Below, piece by piece: positions 22,339-31,517 of a stretch of DNA of 38,910 nucleotides (position 1 is its first letter; each line of letters opens with the position of its first letter). The notes under the pieces were generated by a model, which did no database searches, was not told the origin of the DNA, and worked only from the letters and a program-made list of their open reading frames with translations. The DNA comes from CAZOOK01 sp964581385 (GTDB lineage Bacteria; Pseudomonadota; Gammaproteobacteria; Nevskiales; Nevskiaceae). The stretch is taken from contig CAZOOK010000045.1 in NCBI GenBank assembly GCA_964581385.1, positions 1 through 38,910 on the forward strand, read 5' to 3'. The translations under genes were made by a program, and so were the position numbers.

Positions 22339-24387
22339 ATGAAACGAAATGTCGCTGGTATCGCTTGGATTTCCCTGCTGTGCGGGTGTGCAGCGCCTAC
22401 CGCCGGGCCGGAAGCACCGCCGCCGGCTGCCTTGGGCTCCGGCATCGAGATGAAGAATATCGATCCAGCAATCCGTCCGCAGGACGACTTCTACCGCTAT
22501 GTCAACGGCAAGTGGCTGCAGACGACGCAGATTCCGCCTGACAAGGCGCAGGTCAGCGTGTCGACCGTGCTCGACGACACGGAGCAGAAGCAGCTGCAAG
22601 GACTGATCGAAGAGGCGGCGAAGGCCGCCGCCACAGCTAAAGATCCCAATCAACGCAAGATCGGCGATCTCTACGCCGGTTTCATGGATGAAGCAACGCT
22701 GGAGCAACTCGGCATCAAGCCTTTGCAGGACGAATTTGCGCGGATCGACGCGCTCAAGCACAAGTCAGAGATTGCCGCGCTGATCGCGCATTACAACGAG
22801 ATCGGCGTTTCCGCACCGTACGACATCGGCGTCGGTCAGGACGCACGGGATTCGACGCGCTATGTCGTCGGCGTCGAGCAAAGCGGCTTGAGCCTGCCGG
22901 ATCGTGATTATTACCTGCAACACGATGCCAAGCTCGTTAAGATCCGCGGCCAGTATTTGCAGCACGTCAGCAAGATGCTGCACTTGGCCGGCAATGCGTC
23001 TGCTGCCGCTGACGCAAAAGCGATTCTGGCACTGGAAACCAAGCTTGCCAAGGTCGAATGGACCAAGGTTGAAAACCGCGATCCGGTAAAGACCTACAAC
23101 AAGGTGGAAATCGCCCAGCTCACGGGTCTGACGCCACGCTTCAACTGGAACGCTTACCTGAAGGCGGCGGAACTGGATTGTCGCATCGACTATGTGATTG
23201 TCGGCCAGCCGAGCTATCTCAGCGGCTTCGGCAAGATTCTGGAGCAGACTCCGCTGCCGGTGTGGAAGGCGTATTTCCGCTGGCACGTGCTGAACGCCTA
23301 CGCGCGTTTCCTGAGCAAGCCGTTCGTCGATGAAAGCTTCGCGTTCTACGGCACGGCACTCAGCGGTGTTCCCGAGAATCGTCCGCGCTGGAAGCGTGCC
23401 GTGAAACTGGTCGACGGATCGCTCGGCGAGGCGGTGGGCAAGCTCTATGTCGACAAGTACTTTCCACCCGAAAGCAAAGCGCGCATGCAGGCCCTAGTGG
23501 ACAACCTGCTGAATGCGTACCGCCAGAACATTGAAACGCTGGATTGGATGGGGCCGGAGGCGAAGAAAGCGGCCCAGGCCAAGCTCGCCAAACTGGTGAC
23601 CAAGATCGGCTATCCAAACAAGTGGCGGGATTACTCGAACCTGCAGATTGTGCGGGATGATCTGATCGGCAACGTCATCCGCGCAACGGAGTTCGAGTAC
23701 CGTTACGACCTCAACAAGCTGGGCAAGCCTATCGACCGTGAAGAATGGGAGATGACGCCGCAGACGATCAACGCGTACTACGATGCACAGATGAACGAGA
23801 TCGTGTTTCCGGCGGCGATTCTTCAGCCGCCATTCTTCGATCCCAAAGCGGACGACGCCGTCAATTACGGCAGCATCGGCGCAATCATCGGCCATGAGAT
23901 CAGCCACGGCTTCGATGATGAAGGCAGCCAGTTCGATGCCGACGGCAATCTGCTCGACTGGCTTTCCAAGGAGGATCACGAAAAGTTTGCTTCCAAGACC
24001 GCGGCGCTCGTTGCCCAGTACGGCGCTTACGAACCGGTGCCGGGCTATCCGATCAATGGAAAGCTGACGCTTGGTGAGAACATCGCCGACAACGCCGGTT
24101 TGGAAATCGCCTACAAGGCTTATCAGATATCGCTGAACGGCAAAGAGGCGCCCATCATTGACGGCCTGACAGGCGATCAGCGCTTCTACATGGGATTTGC
24201 GCAGTCATGGCGTGAAAAAATGCGCGAGAACGCGGCGATCATGCAAACCAAGTCGGATCCGCATTCCCTGCCTGAATTCCGCGTTGAAGGTTCGGTGGTG
24301 AACCAACTTGGCTTTTATCGTGCCTTCGATGTCAAAGCTGGTGACAAGATGTACCTGCCGCCAGAGCGCCGCGTCGTCATCTGGTGA
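22339..24387 (+). CDS. M13-family metallopeptidase (neprilysin-like) lipoprotein
   Basis: This protein of 682 aa has a lipoprotein-type signal (MKRNVAGIAWISLLCGCAAP; lipid Cys probably at 17) and a typical N-terminal peptidase M13 region (PAIRPQDDFYRYVNGKWL). The catalytic half shows NAYYDAQMNEIVFPAAILQPPFFD, the zinc site GHEISHGFDDEG, and the ENIADNAGLEIAY Glu ligand. It probably trims peptides in the periplasm or outside the cell. The C-terminal Trp of many M13 enzymes is also present (VVIW). I chose ATG at 22339 because the signal begins there. It needs zinc, which fits the neighbouring metal genes, but a link is not shown. Confidence 0.92.
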   Translation: MKRNVAGIAWISLLCGCAAPTAGPEAPPPAALGSGIEMKNIDPAIRPQDDFYRYVNGKWLQTTQIPPDKAQVSVSTVLDDTEQKQLQGLIEEAAKAAATAKDPNQRKIGDLYAGFMDEATLEQLGIKPLQDEFARIDALKHKSEIAALIAHYNEIGVSAPYDIGVGQDARDSTRYVVGVEQSGLSLPDRDYYLQHDAKLVKIRGQYLQHVSKMLHLAGNASAAADAKAILALETKLAKVEWTKVENRDPVKTYNKVEIAQLTGLTPRFNWNAYLKAAELDCRIDYVIVGQPSYLSGFGKILEQTPLPVWKAYFRWHVLNAYARFLSKPFVDESFAFYGTALSGVPENRPRWKRAVKLVDGSLGEAVGKLYVDKYFPPESKARMQALVDNLLNAYRQNIETLDWMGPEAKKAAQAKLAKLVTKIGYPNKWRDYSNLQIVRDDLIGNVIRATEFEYRYDLNKLGKPIDREEWEMTPQTINAYYDAQMNEIVFPAAILQPPFFDPKADDAVNYGSIGAIIGHEISHGFDDEGSQFDADGNLLDWLSKEDHEKFASKTAALVAQYGAYEPVPGYPINGKLTLGENIADNAGLEIAYKAYQISLNGKEAPIIDGLTGDQRFYMGFAQSWREKMRENAAIMQTKSDPHSLPEFRVEGSVVNQLGFYRAFDVKAGDKMYLPPERRVVIW

Positions 24388-24685
24388 CGCGACACCTTAT
24401 GTTGTTGCCGTGGCGCATTGCGTAGGTTTGAGATTGGTCGCAACGGCTGCCGAACACAATTACGCAGTGGTGAACATGGTGCGCCCGTAGGCTTCGTTAA
24501 CTGGAGCTTAGTTTCTGCGTAAAACGACTTTCCGCATAGCTGCCGTTCGCGAGTGACGGCTTAGGGCTGGGACCGTCGCTCACATCACGAATGCAAGCGG
24601 CCGGTATTTGGGCACTGCGTAGCCAATAACCATGCTATGACCAAAATGCGAACGGTGGGTTTAAATCACCATATTGAGCTGGGAA
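24388..24685. other. Intergenic stretch with dispersed repeat
   Basis: No gene is seen. It holds the best copy of the dispersed repeat (24539-24575). The flanking genes are convergent. Confidence 0.5.
24539..24575 (+). repeat. Dispersed repeat, copy D
   Basis: GCTGCCGTTCGCGAGTGACG, then GCTTAGGGCTGGGACCG, is the longest copy; it shares 17 consecutive bases with copy A (5005-5036). Confidence 0.55.
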
Positions 24686-25888
24686 TCAAACCACCTGTCC
24701 CGCCGCATGCCCCGATGCCCACGCCCACTGAAAATTGAAACCGCCGAGATGTCCGGTCACGTCGACGACTTCACCGATGAAGTAAAGACCGGGTACGAGG
24801 CGCGATTCCATTGTTGTCGATGACAGTTCGTCGACGCTGACGCCGCCGAGTGTGACTTCGGCGGTGCGGTAGCCTTCGGTGCCGCTGGCGACGATCGGCC
24901 AGTTCGCGAGTTGGCCGGCAATGTCGCGAAGTTCGGCGGCACGGTATTGCCGTAGCGGGCGACTCTCGATCCAGCGTTCGCAGAGTCGCTGTGCGAAGCG
25001 CTTCGGTAGTGCGTCGGCGAGAACGCTTTTGAGTTCCGCGCCGGAACGTTCGCGCTGCTGCGCTTCGAGATATTCGAAAGCGTCCAGATCCGGCAGCAGA
25101 TCGAGACGCAGATCGTCTCCGGGCTGCCAGTACGATGAGATTTGCAGGATCGCCGGTCCACTGAGTCCGCGATGCGTGATCAGCATGCCACCGCGGAAGC
25201 GCTGGCCGTCGTAGGAACTGTCGACCGGCAGCGCAACACCGCTGAGATCGGCGTAGTCGTCGAGATGCTTGCCACTCAGCGTCAGCGGCACGAGGCCGGC
25301 GCGTGTCGGTTGCAGTGTGTGGCCGAACTGGCGCGCGAGTGCGTAGCCGAAGCCGGTCGCGCCCATCTTCGGAATCGACAGGCCGCCGCTGGCGACGACA
25401 AGTGCGTCCGCGGTGACGGTGCCCAGTGAAGTCGTTAGCGCGAAGCGCTCACCGGCGCGTGCGACGTTTTCGACTGCGCAATCGACTTCGATGCGCACAT
25501 CGGCCTCGGCGCACTCATCGAGCAGCATGCGCACGATCTGTTTTGAAGAGTCGTCGCAGAACAGTTGACCGAGTTCTTTTTCGTGATACGCGATGCGATG
25601 ACGTTCGACCAGCGCGATGAAATCCCACTGCGTGTAGCGCGCCAGCGCGGATTTGCAGAAGTGCGGATTGGCGGAGATGTAGCAATCCGGCTCGATGTGG
25701 AGATTGGTGAAGTTGCAGCGCCCGCCGCCGGACATCAGGATTTTCTTGCCGACGCGGTTCGCGTGTTCGATTACCAGGACGCGCCGGCCGCGTCGGCCCG
25801 CTTCGATCGCGCACATCAATCCGGCAGCGCCGCCGCCGATGATGACGACGGGAACGTGCGTGTTGGTCTGCGCCTCGCGATCGCTCAC
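24686..25888 (-). CDS. HI0933-family FAD-dependent oxidoreductase
   Basis: The 400-aa flavoprotein has the FAD-binding VIIGGGAAGLMCAIEAGRRG near the N terminus, then KKILMSGGGRCNFTN, LVVASGGLSIPKMG, and the closing GEVVDVTGHLGGFNFQWAWASG. These are the marks of the HI0933/BaiN family, whose members are NAD(P)H-linked reductases of mostly unknown substrate. The GTG at 25888 overlaps the stop of the pseudouridine synthase gene by four bases (GTGA), so I chose it over a longer in-frame extension that would overlap that gene by about 200 bases. A second GTG is one codon earlier. Confidence 0.85.
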   Translation of the reverse strand: MSDREAQTNTHVPVVIIGGGAAGLMCAIEAGRRGRRVLVIEHANRVGKKILMSGGGRCNFTNLHIEPDCYISANPHFCKSALARYTQWDFIALVERHRIAYHEKELGQLFCDDSSKQIVRMLLDECAEADVRIEVDCAVENVARAGERFALTTSLGTVTADALVVASGGLSIPKMGATGFGYALARQFGHTLQPTRAGLVPLTLSGKHLDDYADLSGVALPVDSSYDGQRFRGGMLITHRGLSGPAILQISSYWQPGDDLRLDLLPDLDAFEYLEAQQRERSGAELKSVLADALPKRFAQRLCERWIESRPLRQYRAAELRDIAGQLANWPIVASGTEGYRTAEVTLGGVSVDELSSTTMESRLVPGLYFIGEVVDVTGHLGGFNFQWAWASGHAAGQVV

Positions 25889-26589
25889 CACTCGCTGCGC
25901 TCCGGCAGCAGTCCATGCAATTCGGCGTCGCTGAGGTCGCGCCATTTGCCGGGCTTCAGATCGCCGAGCGTGACGTTGATGATGCGCACACGCTGCAGGC
26001 GTCGCACCTCGTAGCCGAACGCAGCGCACATGCGCCGGATCTGGCGGTTCAATCCCTGCGTCAGCACGATACGGAACACGTTGCGGCCAACACGGTTGAG
26101 CTGGCACGGCTTGGTGGTCGCGCCGAGTTCGGGCAGCCGTACGCCGCCGGCCATGCGTTGCAGGAAATCATCCGTCACCGGCTTGTCGACGGTGACGATG
26201 TATTCCTTCTCGTGATTGTTTTCGGAACGCAGAATCTCGTTGACGATATCGCCGTTGCTGGTCAGCAGGATCAGTCCGTCGGAATCCTTGTCGAGCCGGC
26301 CGATCGGAAAAATGCGTTCCTTGTGGCCGATGAAGTCGACGATGTTGCCTTTGATATGCCGCTCGGTCGTGCAGGTGATGCCGACCGGTTTGTTCAGTGC
26401 GATGTAAACGCGCCTTTTTCTTTTCGCGCCGACGATGCGTCCATCGACGCGGACTTCGTCGCCTTCCTGCACCTGCGTACCGAGTTCGGCGCGCTTGCCA
26501 TTGACGGTGACGCGGCCCTGCTCAATCCAGCCGTCGGCCTCGCGGCGCGAGGAAATGCCAGTTTCGCTGATGTATTTATTGAGGCGCAT
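25885..26589 (-). CDS. rluF: 23S rRNA pseudouridine synthase, RluF type
   Basis: The 234-aa enzyme begins with an S4 RNA-binding domain (MRLNKYISETGISSRREADGWI, residues 1-60) and continues with the RsuA/RluB/E/F catalytic domain: IALNKPVGITCTT, GRLDKDSDGLILLTSNGD with the catalytic Asp, and GLNRQIRRMC. The opening matches E. coli RluF, which modifies U2604 of 23S rRNA. E. coli RluF is about 290 aa because of a longer tail. An in-frame ATG at 26664 would add 25 residues of low conservation. The downstream flavoprotein gene is translationally coupled. Confidence 0.88.
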   Translation of the reverse strand: MRLNKYISETGISSRREADGWIEQGRVTVNGKRAELGTQVQEGDEVRVDGRIVGAKRKRRVYIALNKPVGITCTTERHIKGNIVDFIGHKERIFPIGRLDKDSDGLILLTSNGDIVNEILRSENNHEKEYIVTVDKPVTDDFLQRMAGGVRLPELGATTKPCQLNRVGRNVFRIVLTQGLNRQIRRMCAAFGYEVRRLQRVRIINVTLGDLKPGKWRDLSDAELHGLLPERSEW

Positions 26590-26690
26590 CGAATGAGTCG
26601 GTGACTGCCGGGCCGGAACGGGCGAAGCAGTCGTATTGTCCCTTGCATGCGGCACCGAAGTCATGTGCTCCGGCTCCGACGTCGCTCGTG

Positions 26691-26790
26691 NNNNNNNNNN
26701 NNNNNNNNNNNNNNNNNNNNNNNNNNNNNNNNNNNNNNNNNNNNNNNNNNNNNNNNNNNNNNNNNNNNNNNNNNNNNNNNNNNNNNNNNN
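26691..26790. other. Assembly gap (100 N)
   Basis: A run of exactly 100 N is a default scaffold gap; the real length is not known. It separates the rluF upstream region from the hemerythrin upstream region. Confidence 0.95.
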
Positions 26791-26817
26791 GTCTGCATCA
26801 TCCGAAAAGCAACGTCA

Positions 26818-26831
26818 TTGATCTGGATCAA
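26818..26831. promoter_or_regulatory. FNR/Anr/Dnr-type binding site
   Basis: TTGAT-CTGG-ATCAA is a perfect match to the FNR consensus TTGAT-N4-ATCAA, 120 bases before the hemerythrin gene start. It fits activation or repression under low oxygen or nitric oxide. Confidence 0.7.
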
Positions 26832-26951
26832 TTCGCATTCCCGGCTGATGGCCAAGTATGGACACATGTCCGGCGCGACTGTGCTCCTGCTCGCATCGGC
26901 ATGCGGAAAAGAACCGGTCCGAGGAGCGCTTTTCGACATCGCGAGATTGCC

Positions 26952-27491
26952 ATGACTACAGACCTCGTCACGTTATCCACGGATCATCTTCACTTCGCGC
27001 GCTTGTTGGATCTGCTCGATGCGCGCATCGAGAATTTCCACAATGGCGAAACCCAGGACCCTGTGGCGATGCTCGAAATCGTGCATTACATGACTGAATA
27101 CGCGGACATTTACCATCATCCGAAGGAAGATCTCGTGATGCATCGGCTGATGGAACTCGATCCGTTGATTTGCTCGGTTACCGGGGACTTGCTACGGCAG
27201 CACGAGCAGATCACCCGTGCGGGCACGCGCCTGCTTGAGTCGCTGACGGCGGTTGTCGCGGAAGACTTCGTCCCGCGCGCGACTGTCGAGGCGGCGGCGC
27301 GGCACTACGCTGCTGCCATGCGCACGCATATGGAAATCGAGGAAGTCACATTGTTCCCGGCGGCCGCCCAGCTGTTACAAGATGCTGACTGGGCCGCAAT
27401 CAATACCGCGATCACGCGGATGGACGATCCGCTCTTCGACGTTGCCGGTGAAAGCCGCTATCAGACGCTGCTCGAGTACATGGCCGCATAA
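26952..27491 (+). CDS. Hemerythrin-domain protein
   Basis: The 179-aa helical protein has the diiron pattern of hemerythrin HHE proteins: DHLHFARLLDLLD (His12/His14), YHHPKEDLV (His55/His56, Glu59), RQHEQITR (His near 84) and RTHMEIEEVTLFPAA (His, Glu). Such proteins bind oxygen, or sense or repair damage from nitric oxide. The perfect FNR-type site upstream supports a role in low-oxygen or NO conditions. The ATG at 26952 is preferred; a longer frame exists only because it reads through the N gap. Confidence 0.85.
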   Translation: MTTDLVTLSTDHLHFARLLDLLDARIENFHNGETQDPVAMLEIVHYMTEYADIYHHPKEDLVMHRLMELDPLICSVTGDLLRQHEQITRAGTRLLESLTAVVAEDFVPRATVEAAARHYAAAMRTHMEIEEVTLFPAAAQLLQDADWAAINTAITRMDDPLFDVAGESRYQTLLEYMAA

Positions 27492-27556
27492 GGTGATGTG
27501 CCTGCGCCGGCCCCGCCAAATCGACGAAACTCGCCACGAGCGGCTGATCAGCACTC

Positions 27557-28498
27557 TTACGGCAATCTTGGCGGTGCGTGTTCGCGGTGATAATCGAGGA
27601 TGCGGCGATACTGTTCCGGGTCTTTGACGTGCACCAGATCGCCGCCGCGTGGCGTCAGCCAGTCGTATAGTCGCGATAGCCAGAAGCGCAGTGCGGCCGC
27701 GCGCAGCACCAGCGGCCACGCGGCGCGCTCAGCGTCGTTGGGCTCGCGGCTGACGGTGTATTCGGCGACCAGCCCGTCGTAGCGCGCGTGATTGAGACGG
27801 CCGTCAGCTTCGAAACACCAGTCATTGACGGTGACCGCAAGGTCATAGATCAACGCGTCGTTGCAGGCGTAATAGAAGTCGATGACGCCGGTGAGGCGGT
27901 CATCGACGAACAGCACGTTGTCGCGGAACAAGTCAGCGTGAATCACGCCCTGCGGCAGGGATCTCAGATCGAATTGTTCCTGCATGGCGAGTTCGTCTGC
28001 GAGCAATGTATGTTGCACGACATCCAGCTTCGGCAGCAGCGCTTGCCCGGTATTGCGTCGCCACTCGGCGCCACGCGAATTTTCGCAGCGCAGCGCGAAA
28101 GTACGCGCGCTCACGTGCATTTCACCGAGCGCGCGGCCGGTGGCGCGGCACTGTTCGAGATCCGCAAACAGGATGCTCTGTCCAGCCAGTCGCCGCACCA
28201 GTGCCGCCGGCTTGCCATTCAGCGTGGTCAGATTGTGGCCGTCGCGTGTGCGCTGCGGCATCGCGCAGGGATAGCCGCGCGTAGCAAGATGTTCCATCAG
28301 ACCGAGAAAGAACGGCAGATCGTCGTAATTGAGACGCTCGAACAGCGTCAGCACCCAGCGCCCGTCGCTGGTGTCGACGAAGTAATTCGTATTTTCAATA
28401 CCCTCGCCAATACCTTGATAGCCGAGCAGCTCGCCACAGGGGTAGGCAGCGAGAAATTCGCGCAGCTCGTCGTAACTGACTTTGGTGAAAACGGACAT
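27557..28498 (-). CDS. Homoserine kinase type II-like
   Basis: This 313-aa protein belongs to the aminoglycoside phosphotransferase fold and matches ThrB of the Pseudomonas type (about 316 aa). It begins MSVFTKVSYDELREFLAAYP, has GIENTNYFVDT, LFERL, the catalytic GVIHADLFRDNVLF and the metal-binding GVIDFYYA. It would phosphorylate homoserine in threonine synthesis. No thrA or thrC is nearby. I chose ATG at 28498 because the family always begins with this MSVFT-like segment; the upstream extension is not conserved. Confidence 0.87.
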   Translation of the reverse strand: MSVFTKVSYDELREFLAAYPCGELLGYQGIGEGIENTNYFVDTSDGRWVLTLFERLNYDDLPFFLGLMEHLATRGYPCAMPQRTRDGHNLTTLNGKPAALVRRLAGQSILFADLEQCRATGRALGEMHVSARTFALRCENSRGAEWRRNTGQALLPKLDVVQHTLLADELAMQEQFDLRSLPQGVIHADLFRDNVLFVDDRLTGVIDFYYACNDALIYDLAVTVNDWCFEADGRLNHARYDGLVAEYTVSREPNDAERAAWPLVLRAAALRFWLSRLYDWLTPRGGDLVHVKDPEQYRRILDYHREHAPPRLP

Positions 28499-28652
28499 GA
28501 TCGTTGCTTGACGGTGGATGGTTGCGCTGTGGTCGATAGCGACGCGTAAATCGCAAGTTTCCTGGGTTTCGGGGCGCCGCACAATTGGCCGCGGTGGCGG
28601 ATGGCGGCCGGTTACGGATCAACGGCTATACGCAGGACGCCGGTTTCGCTTG

Positions 28653-28785
28653 TTGAGAAAGTTGTAATATATTATTGAATATAGGACGCTTTCGCATAAT
28701 GGCGGCAACATGGCAGACACGGACCGCTGCTCGCCGAAGCTCGTCGCGGCCAGGGACAGGTAAAGGACTCGTTCGGAGGGAGTCA
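28653..28785 (+). promoter_or_regulatory. AT-rich promoter region of the HD-GYP-like gene
   Basis: In an otherwise GC-rich context, 28650-28682 is AT-rich (TTGAGA at 28653, TAATAT and GAATAT further on) and likely holds the promoter. I cannot fix a -35/-10 pair. CGGAGGGAG just before 28785 is a strong ribosome-binding site. Confidence 0.3.
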
Positions 28786-29921
28786 TGAATACCAAGTCGC
28801 TGTTCTCGCTGTCTGGCCATATCCGTTTGAACGAGCCGTTGCCCTGGGATGTGGTAGATAGCCTCGGGCGCCCTTTGCTGCGCAAGGGAGTTGTGATTTC
28901 CGATCAGCGCCAGCTGGCCGCGCTTCTTGAGCGCGGCATATTCGTGGACCGCGGCGAATATGAGCGCTACTTCGAAGACAGCCCGCCGCCGCCGCCGCCA
29001 CAGCCGACCAATGCCGATCCGTTCTGGGACTGGGACAGCGTGCATCAGCGGCTTGGTAATGCACTGCATGAGGATGTGGTCGATCCCGCTTTCGTCCAGA
29101 ACATCGAAAACATCGTAGCCGACATTGAGCGGCTCACGGAAAAAGAGCGCGATGCCAGCATCTTCGCGATGATCCGGCTCGATATGACGCGCTATCCGGT
29201 CGCGCATTCGCTCCGTACCGCGTTCGTCGCAGGCTTGATCGCGCGTGGCATGGGCATGGGCGACGCGGAGCGTCTGACGCTGCTCAAGGCCGCGCTGACG
29301 ATGAATATCGCAATGATCGAATTGCAGAACGTGCTGCACAAGCAGGCAACGCCGCTTAGTGATGCGCAGCGTGCGGAAATCAAGACACACCCGGCGCGCG
29401 GTGTCCGCTGCCTGGAAACTTTCGGTGTCACCGATCCGGGCTGGCTGCGCACGGTTGCCCAGCATCACGAAACGTCGGATGGCAAGGGCTATCCGGCCGG
29501 ACTCACCGATATTTCTCCACTGGCCGAAGTGATCCACTACGCAGAAGCGTACTGCGCAACGATGAGCAACAGCGCCCACCGCAAGGCAGTTCCGGCCAAG
29601 AGCGCAGCGCGCGCGCTTTTTGTCGCTGCGGCCGATGTGTCTGGGATCAATATTCCTGCGTTGATCATCAAGGAGCTCGGCATCTATCCACCGGGCAGTT
29701 TTGTGAAGCTCGCCAATGGCGAAATAGGCGTGGTCGTGCGCCGCGGTTCATCTGCCAGCGCGCCCCGGGTTGCCGGCTTGCAGAATCGCCAGGGTGTTAC
29801 CTATATCAAGCCGACGAATCGCAATACGACGGCGGCGGAATTCGCCGTCATCGAAGCCGTAATGCCCGAGGACGACCGCTTCCAGCTCAGTCCGATGCGT
29901 CTGTTCGGCTACGAAACCTGA
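28785..29921 (+). CDS. Degenerate HD-GYP-domain protein
   Basis: The 378-aa protein has an N-terminal DUF3391-like part (GHIRLNEPLPWDVVDSLGRPLL, residues 10-55), a Pro run (about 66-72), and an HD-GYP-like domain (about 125-265). The domain keeps the AHSLRTAFVAG His, KTHPARG and HHETSDGKGYPAGL. At the HD position it reads AALTMNIAM, so the metal-binding His-Asp pair (usually HDIGK) is lost. HD-GYP enzymes break down cyclic-di-GMP; without HD this one probably binds rather than cuts. The last 110 residues form a beta domain common after such HD-GYPs. Confidence 0.85.
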   Translation: MNTKSLFSLSGHIRLNEPLPWDVVDSLGRPLLRKGVVISDQRQLAALLERGIFVDRGEYERYFEDSPPPPPPQPTNADPFWDWDSVHQRLGNALHEDVVDPAFVQNIENIVADIERLTEKERDASIFAMIRLDMTRYPVAHSLRTAFVAGLIARGMGMGDAERLTLLKAALTMNIAMIELQNVLHKQATPLSDAQRAEIKTHPARGVRCLETFGVTDPGWLRTVAQHHETSDGKGYPAGLTDISPLAEVIHYAEAYCATMSNSAHRKAVPAKSAARALFVAAADVSGINIPALIIKELGIYPPGSFVKLANGEIGVVVRRGSSASAPRVAGLQNRQGVTYIKPTNRNTTAAEFAVIEAVMPEDDRFQLSPMRLFGYET

Positions 29922-30050
29922 TCGCGCCCAAATCCTCGCGACGATCGCCCAAGTCCAACAAGTTGCTGTGCGCCGGATTGTATTCACGCTCCGAAATTTC
30001 GCAGTCGCCGGTGTAGACTGCTGCCTCTCAATTCAGGAAACTGAAACCGG

Positions 30051-31508
30051 GTGAAGGTATTACTGCACATCGGGCATCCGTTCGGGATGATTCTGATGGG
30101 ATTCACCGCCACGTTCATTGTGCCGATCGGCCTGTCGGTGATGGTGGGCGATGGCGAGGCGCTGCACTTCACACAGGCGGCCGCAATCAACTTCGGCGCT
30201 GGCTTCCTGATCTGGTATCTCACGCGGCGTTATCGGCGCGAATTGCGCTCGCGCGACGGTTTCCTGCTGATCGCTCCAACGTCCCTCCTGATGGCGGCGT
30301 CGGCGGCGTTGCCGCTGATGATGTACGACCATCGCCTGTCGTTCACCAGAGCCTACTTCGAGGCGATATCGGGCATCACCGCCACCGGCGCCACGGTGCT
30401 CAGCGGGCTCGATGCGCTGCCGCCATCGATCAAGTTATGGCGCGCCGAACTCAACTGGTTCGCCGGCTTCGGCGCGCTGGGTATGGCGATGGCAGTGTTG
30501 CCGCTGCTCGGTGTCGGCGGCATGCAGTTGCATCGCGGCGAAGGCGGCAACCCGGTCAGCGGCACCAAGCTGCTCTTGCGCCTGTATCAGACGATCCGTT
30601 CGGTGTCGTCAGTGTATGTCGCGCTCACCATTGTTTGTGCACTGGCATTGAAGTTCGCCGGTATGGACTGGCTTGACGCGATCTGCCATGCGTTTTCGAC
30701 CCTGTCGCTTGGTGGGTTCTCGACGCACGATGCCAACATCGCGTACTTCCATTCGCCCCTGATCGAATTCATCGTCGGACTGTTCATGCTGCTCGCCGGC
30801 GTCAACTTCGCGACGCACTACGCCACTTGGCGCACACGTTCATTGCGTCCTTATCTTAAGGATCACGAGTCTCGTGCCTATTTCGCCGTAATAGCAGCGA
30901 GCTGCGCACTGATTGCGGCCTATCTCGCGCTGTCCGGCACGTATCCGAATGTGCTCGCTGCATTGCCGCATGCCGCCTTCAATGTGATTTCGCTGGCCAC
31001 CGACTGCGGTTTTGTCACCGATGACTACGACCACTGGCCGATTGCGGCGCCGCTGTCGATGCTGCTGCTGTCCTGCGTCTGTGCATCGTCGGCATCGGCC
31101 GGCGGTGGCATCAAGATGATGCGCACGCTGATTCTGTTCAAGCAGAGCGAGCGCGAGGTCAGGGGACTGCTGCATCCGAGTGCCGTGCAGACCTTGAAAA
31201 TCGGCGAGCGGCCGATGAGCGAGCGCGTGGTGCTGTCCGTGCTGGCGTTCGTTCACGTTTACGTGGTCAGCATCATTTCCTTCACGCTGCTACTGATGAT
31301 CACCGGGCTCGATCCGCTCAGCGCGTTTTCCGCGGTCATTGCCGTCATCAACAACACCGCACATGGTATGCATGCGGTCGGTCCCGGCTCGACATTTGCG
31401 GGGCTGAATGACTTCCAGCTTTGGGCGTGCAGCGCAGCGATGCTGATCGGTCGGCTGGAGATTTTCATCGTCATCATGCCGTTCATGCCCTCGTTTTGGA
31501 GGGAGTAG
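30051..31508 (+). CDS. trkH: TrkH-family potassium uptake protein
   Basis: The 485-aa membrane protein has four repeats, each with two helices around a pore loop. The loops read ISGITATGATVL, FSTLSLGGFSTHD, SLATDCGFVTDDY and NNTAHGMHAVGP. The key Gly is kept in each, though the third and fourth loops differ from the usual TTTGF and NNIGPG forms. SASAGGGIKMMRTLILFKQ matches the intramembrane loop motif. GTG is the start, with AGGA 11-12 bases before. It is convergent with trkA, nine bases apart; the two together form the Trk system. Confidence 0.9.
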   Translation: MKVLLHIGHPFGMILMGFTATFIVPIGLSVMVGDGEALHFTQAAAINFGAGFLIWYLTRRYRRELRSRDGFLLIAPTSLLMAASAALPLMMYDHRLSFTRAYFEAISGITATGATVLSGLDALPPSIKLWRAELNWFAGFGALGMAMAVLPLLGVGGMQLHRGEGGNPVSGTKLLLRLYQTIRSVSSVYVALTIVCALALKFAGMDWLDAICHAFSTLSLGGFSTHDANIAYFHSPLIEFIVGLFMLLAGVNFATHYATWRTRSLRPYLKDHESRAYFAVIAASCALIAAYLALSGTYPNVLAALPHAAFNVISLATDCGFVTDDYDHWPIAAPLSMLLLSCVCASSASAGGGIKMMRTLILFKQSEREVRGLLHPSAVQTLKIGERPMSERVVLSVLAFVHVYVVSIISFTLLLMITGLDPLSAFSAVIAVINNTAHGMHAVGPGSTFAGLNDFQLWACSAAMLIGRLEIFIVIMPFMPSFWRE

Positions 31509-31517
31509 ATTCGCTTC

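Noticed and set aside
26601..27491. A frame running through the N gap into the hemerythrin gene
   Set aside because: It exists only because N was read as open; the hemerythrin fold begins at 26952.
28626..29579. A 317-codon minus-strand frame
   Set aside because: It is antisense to the HD-GYP-like gene, whose motifs are clear.
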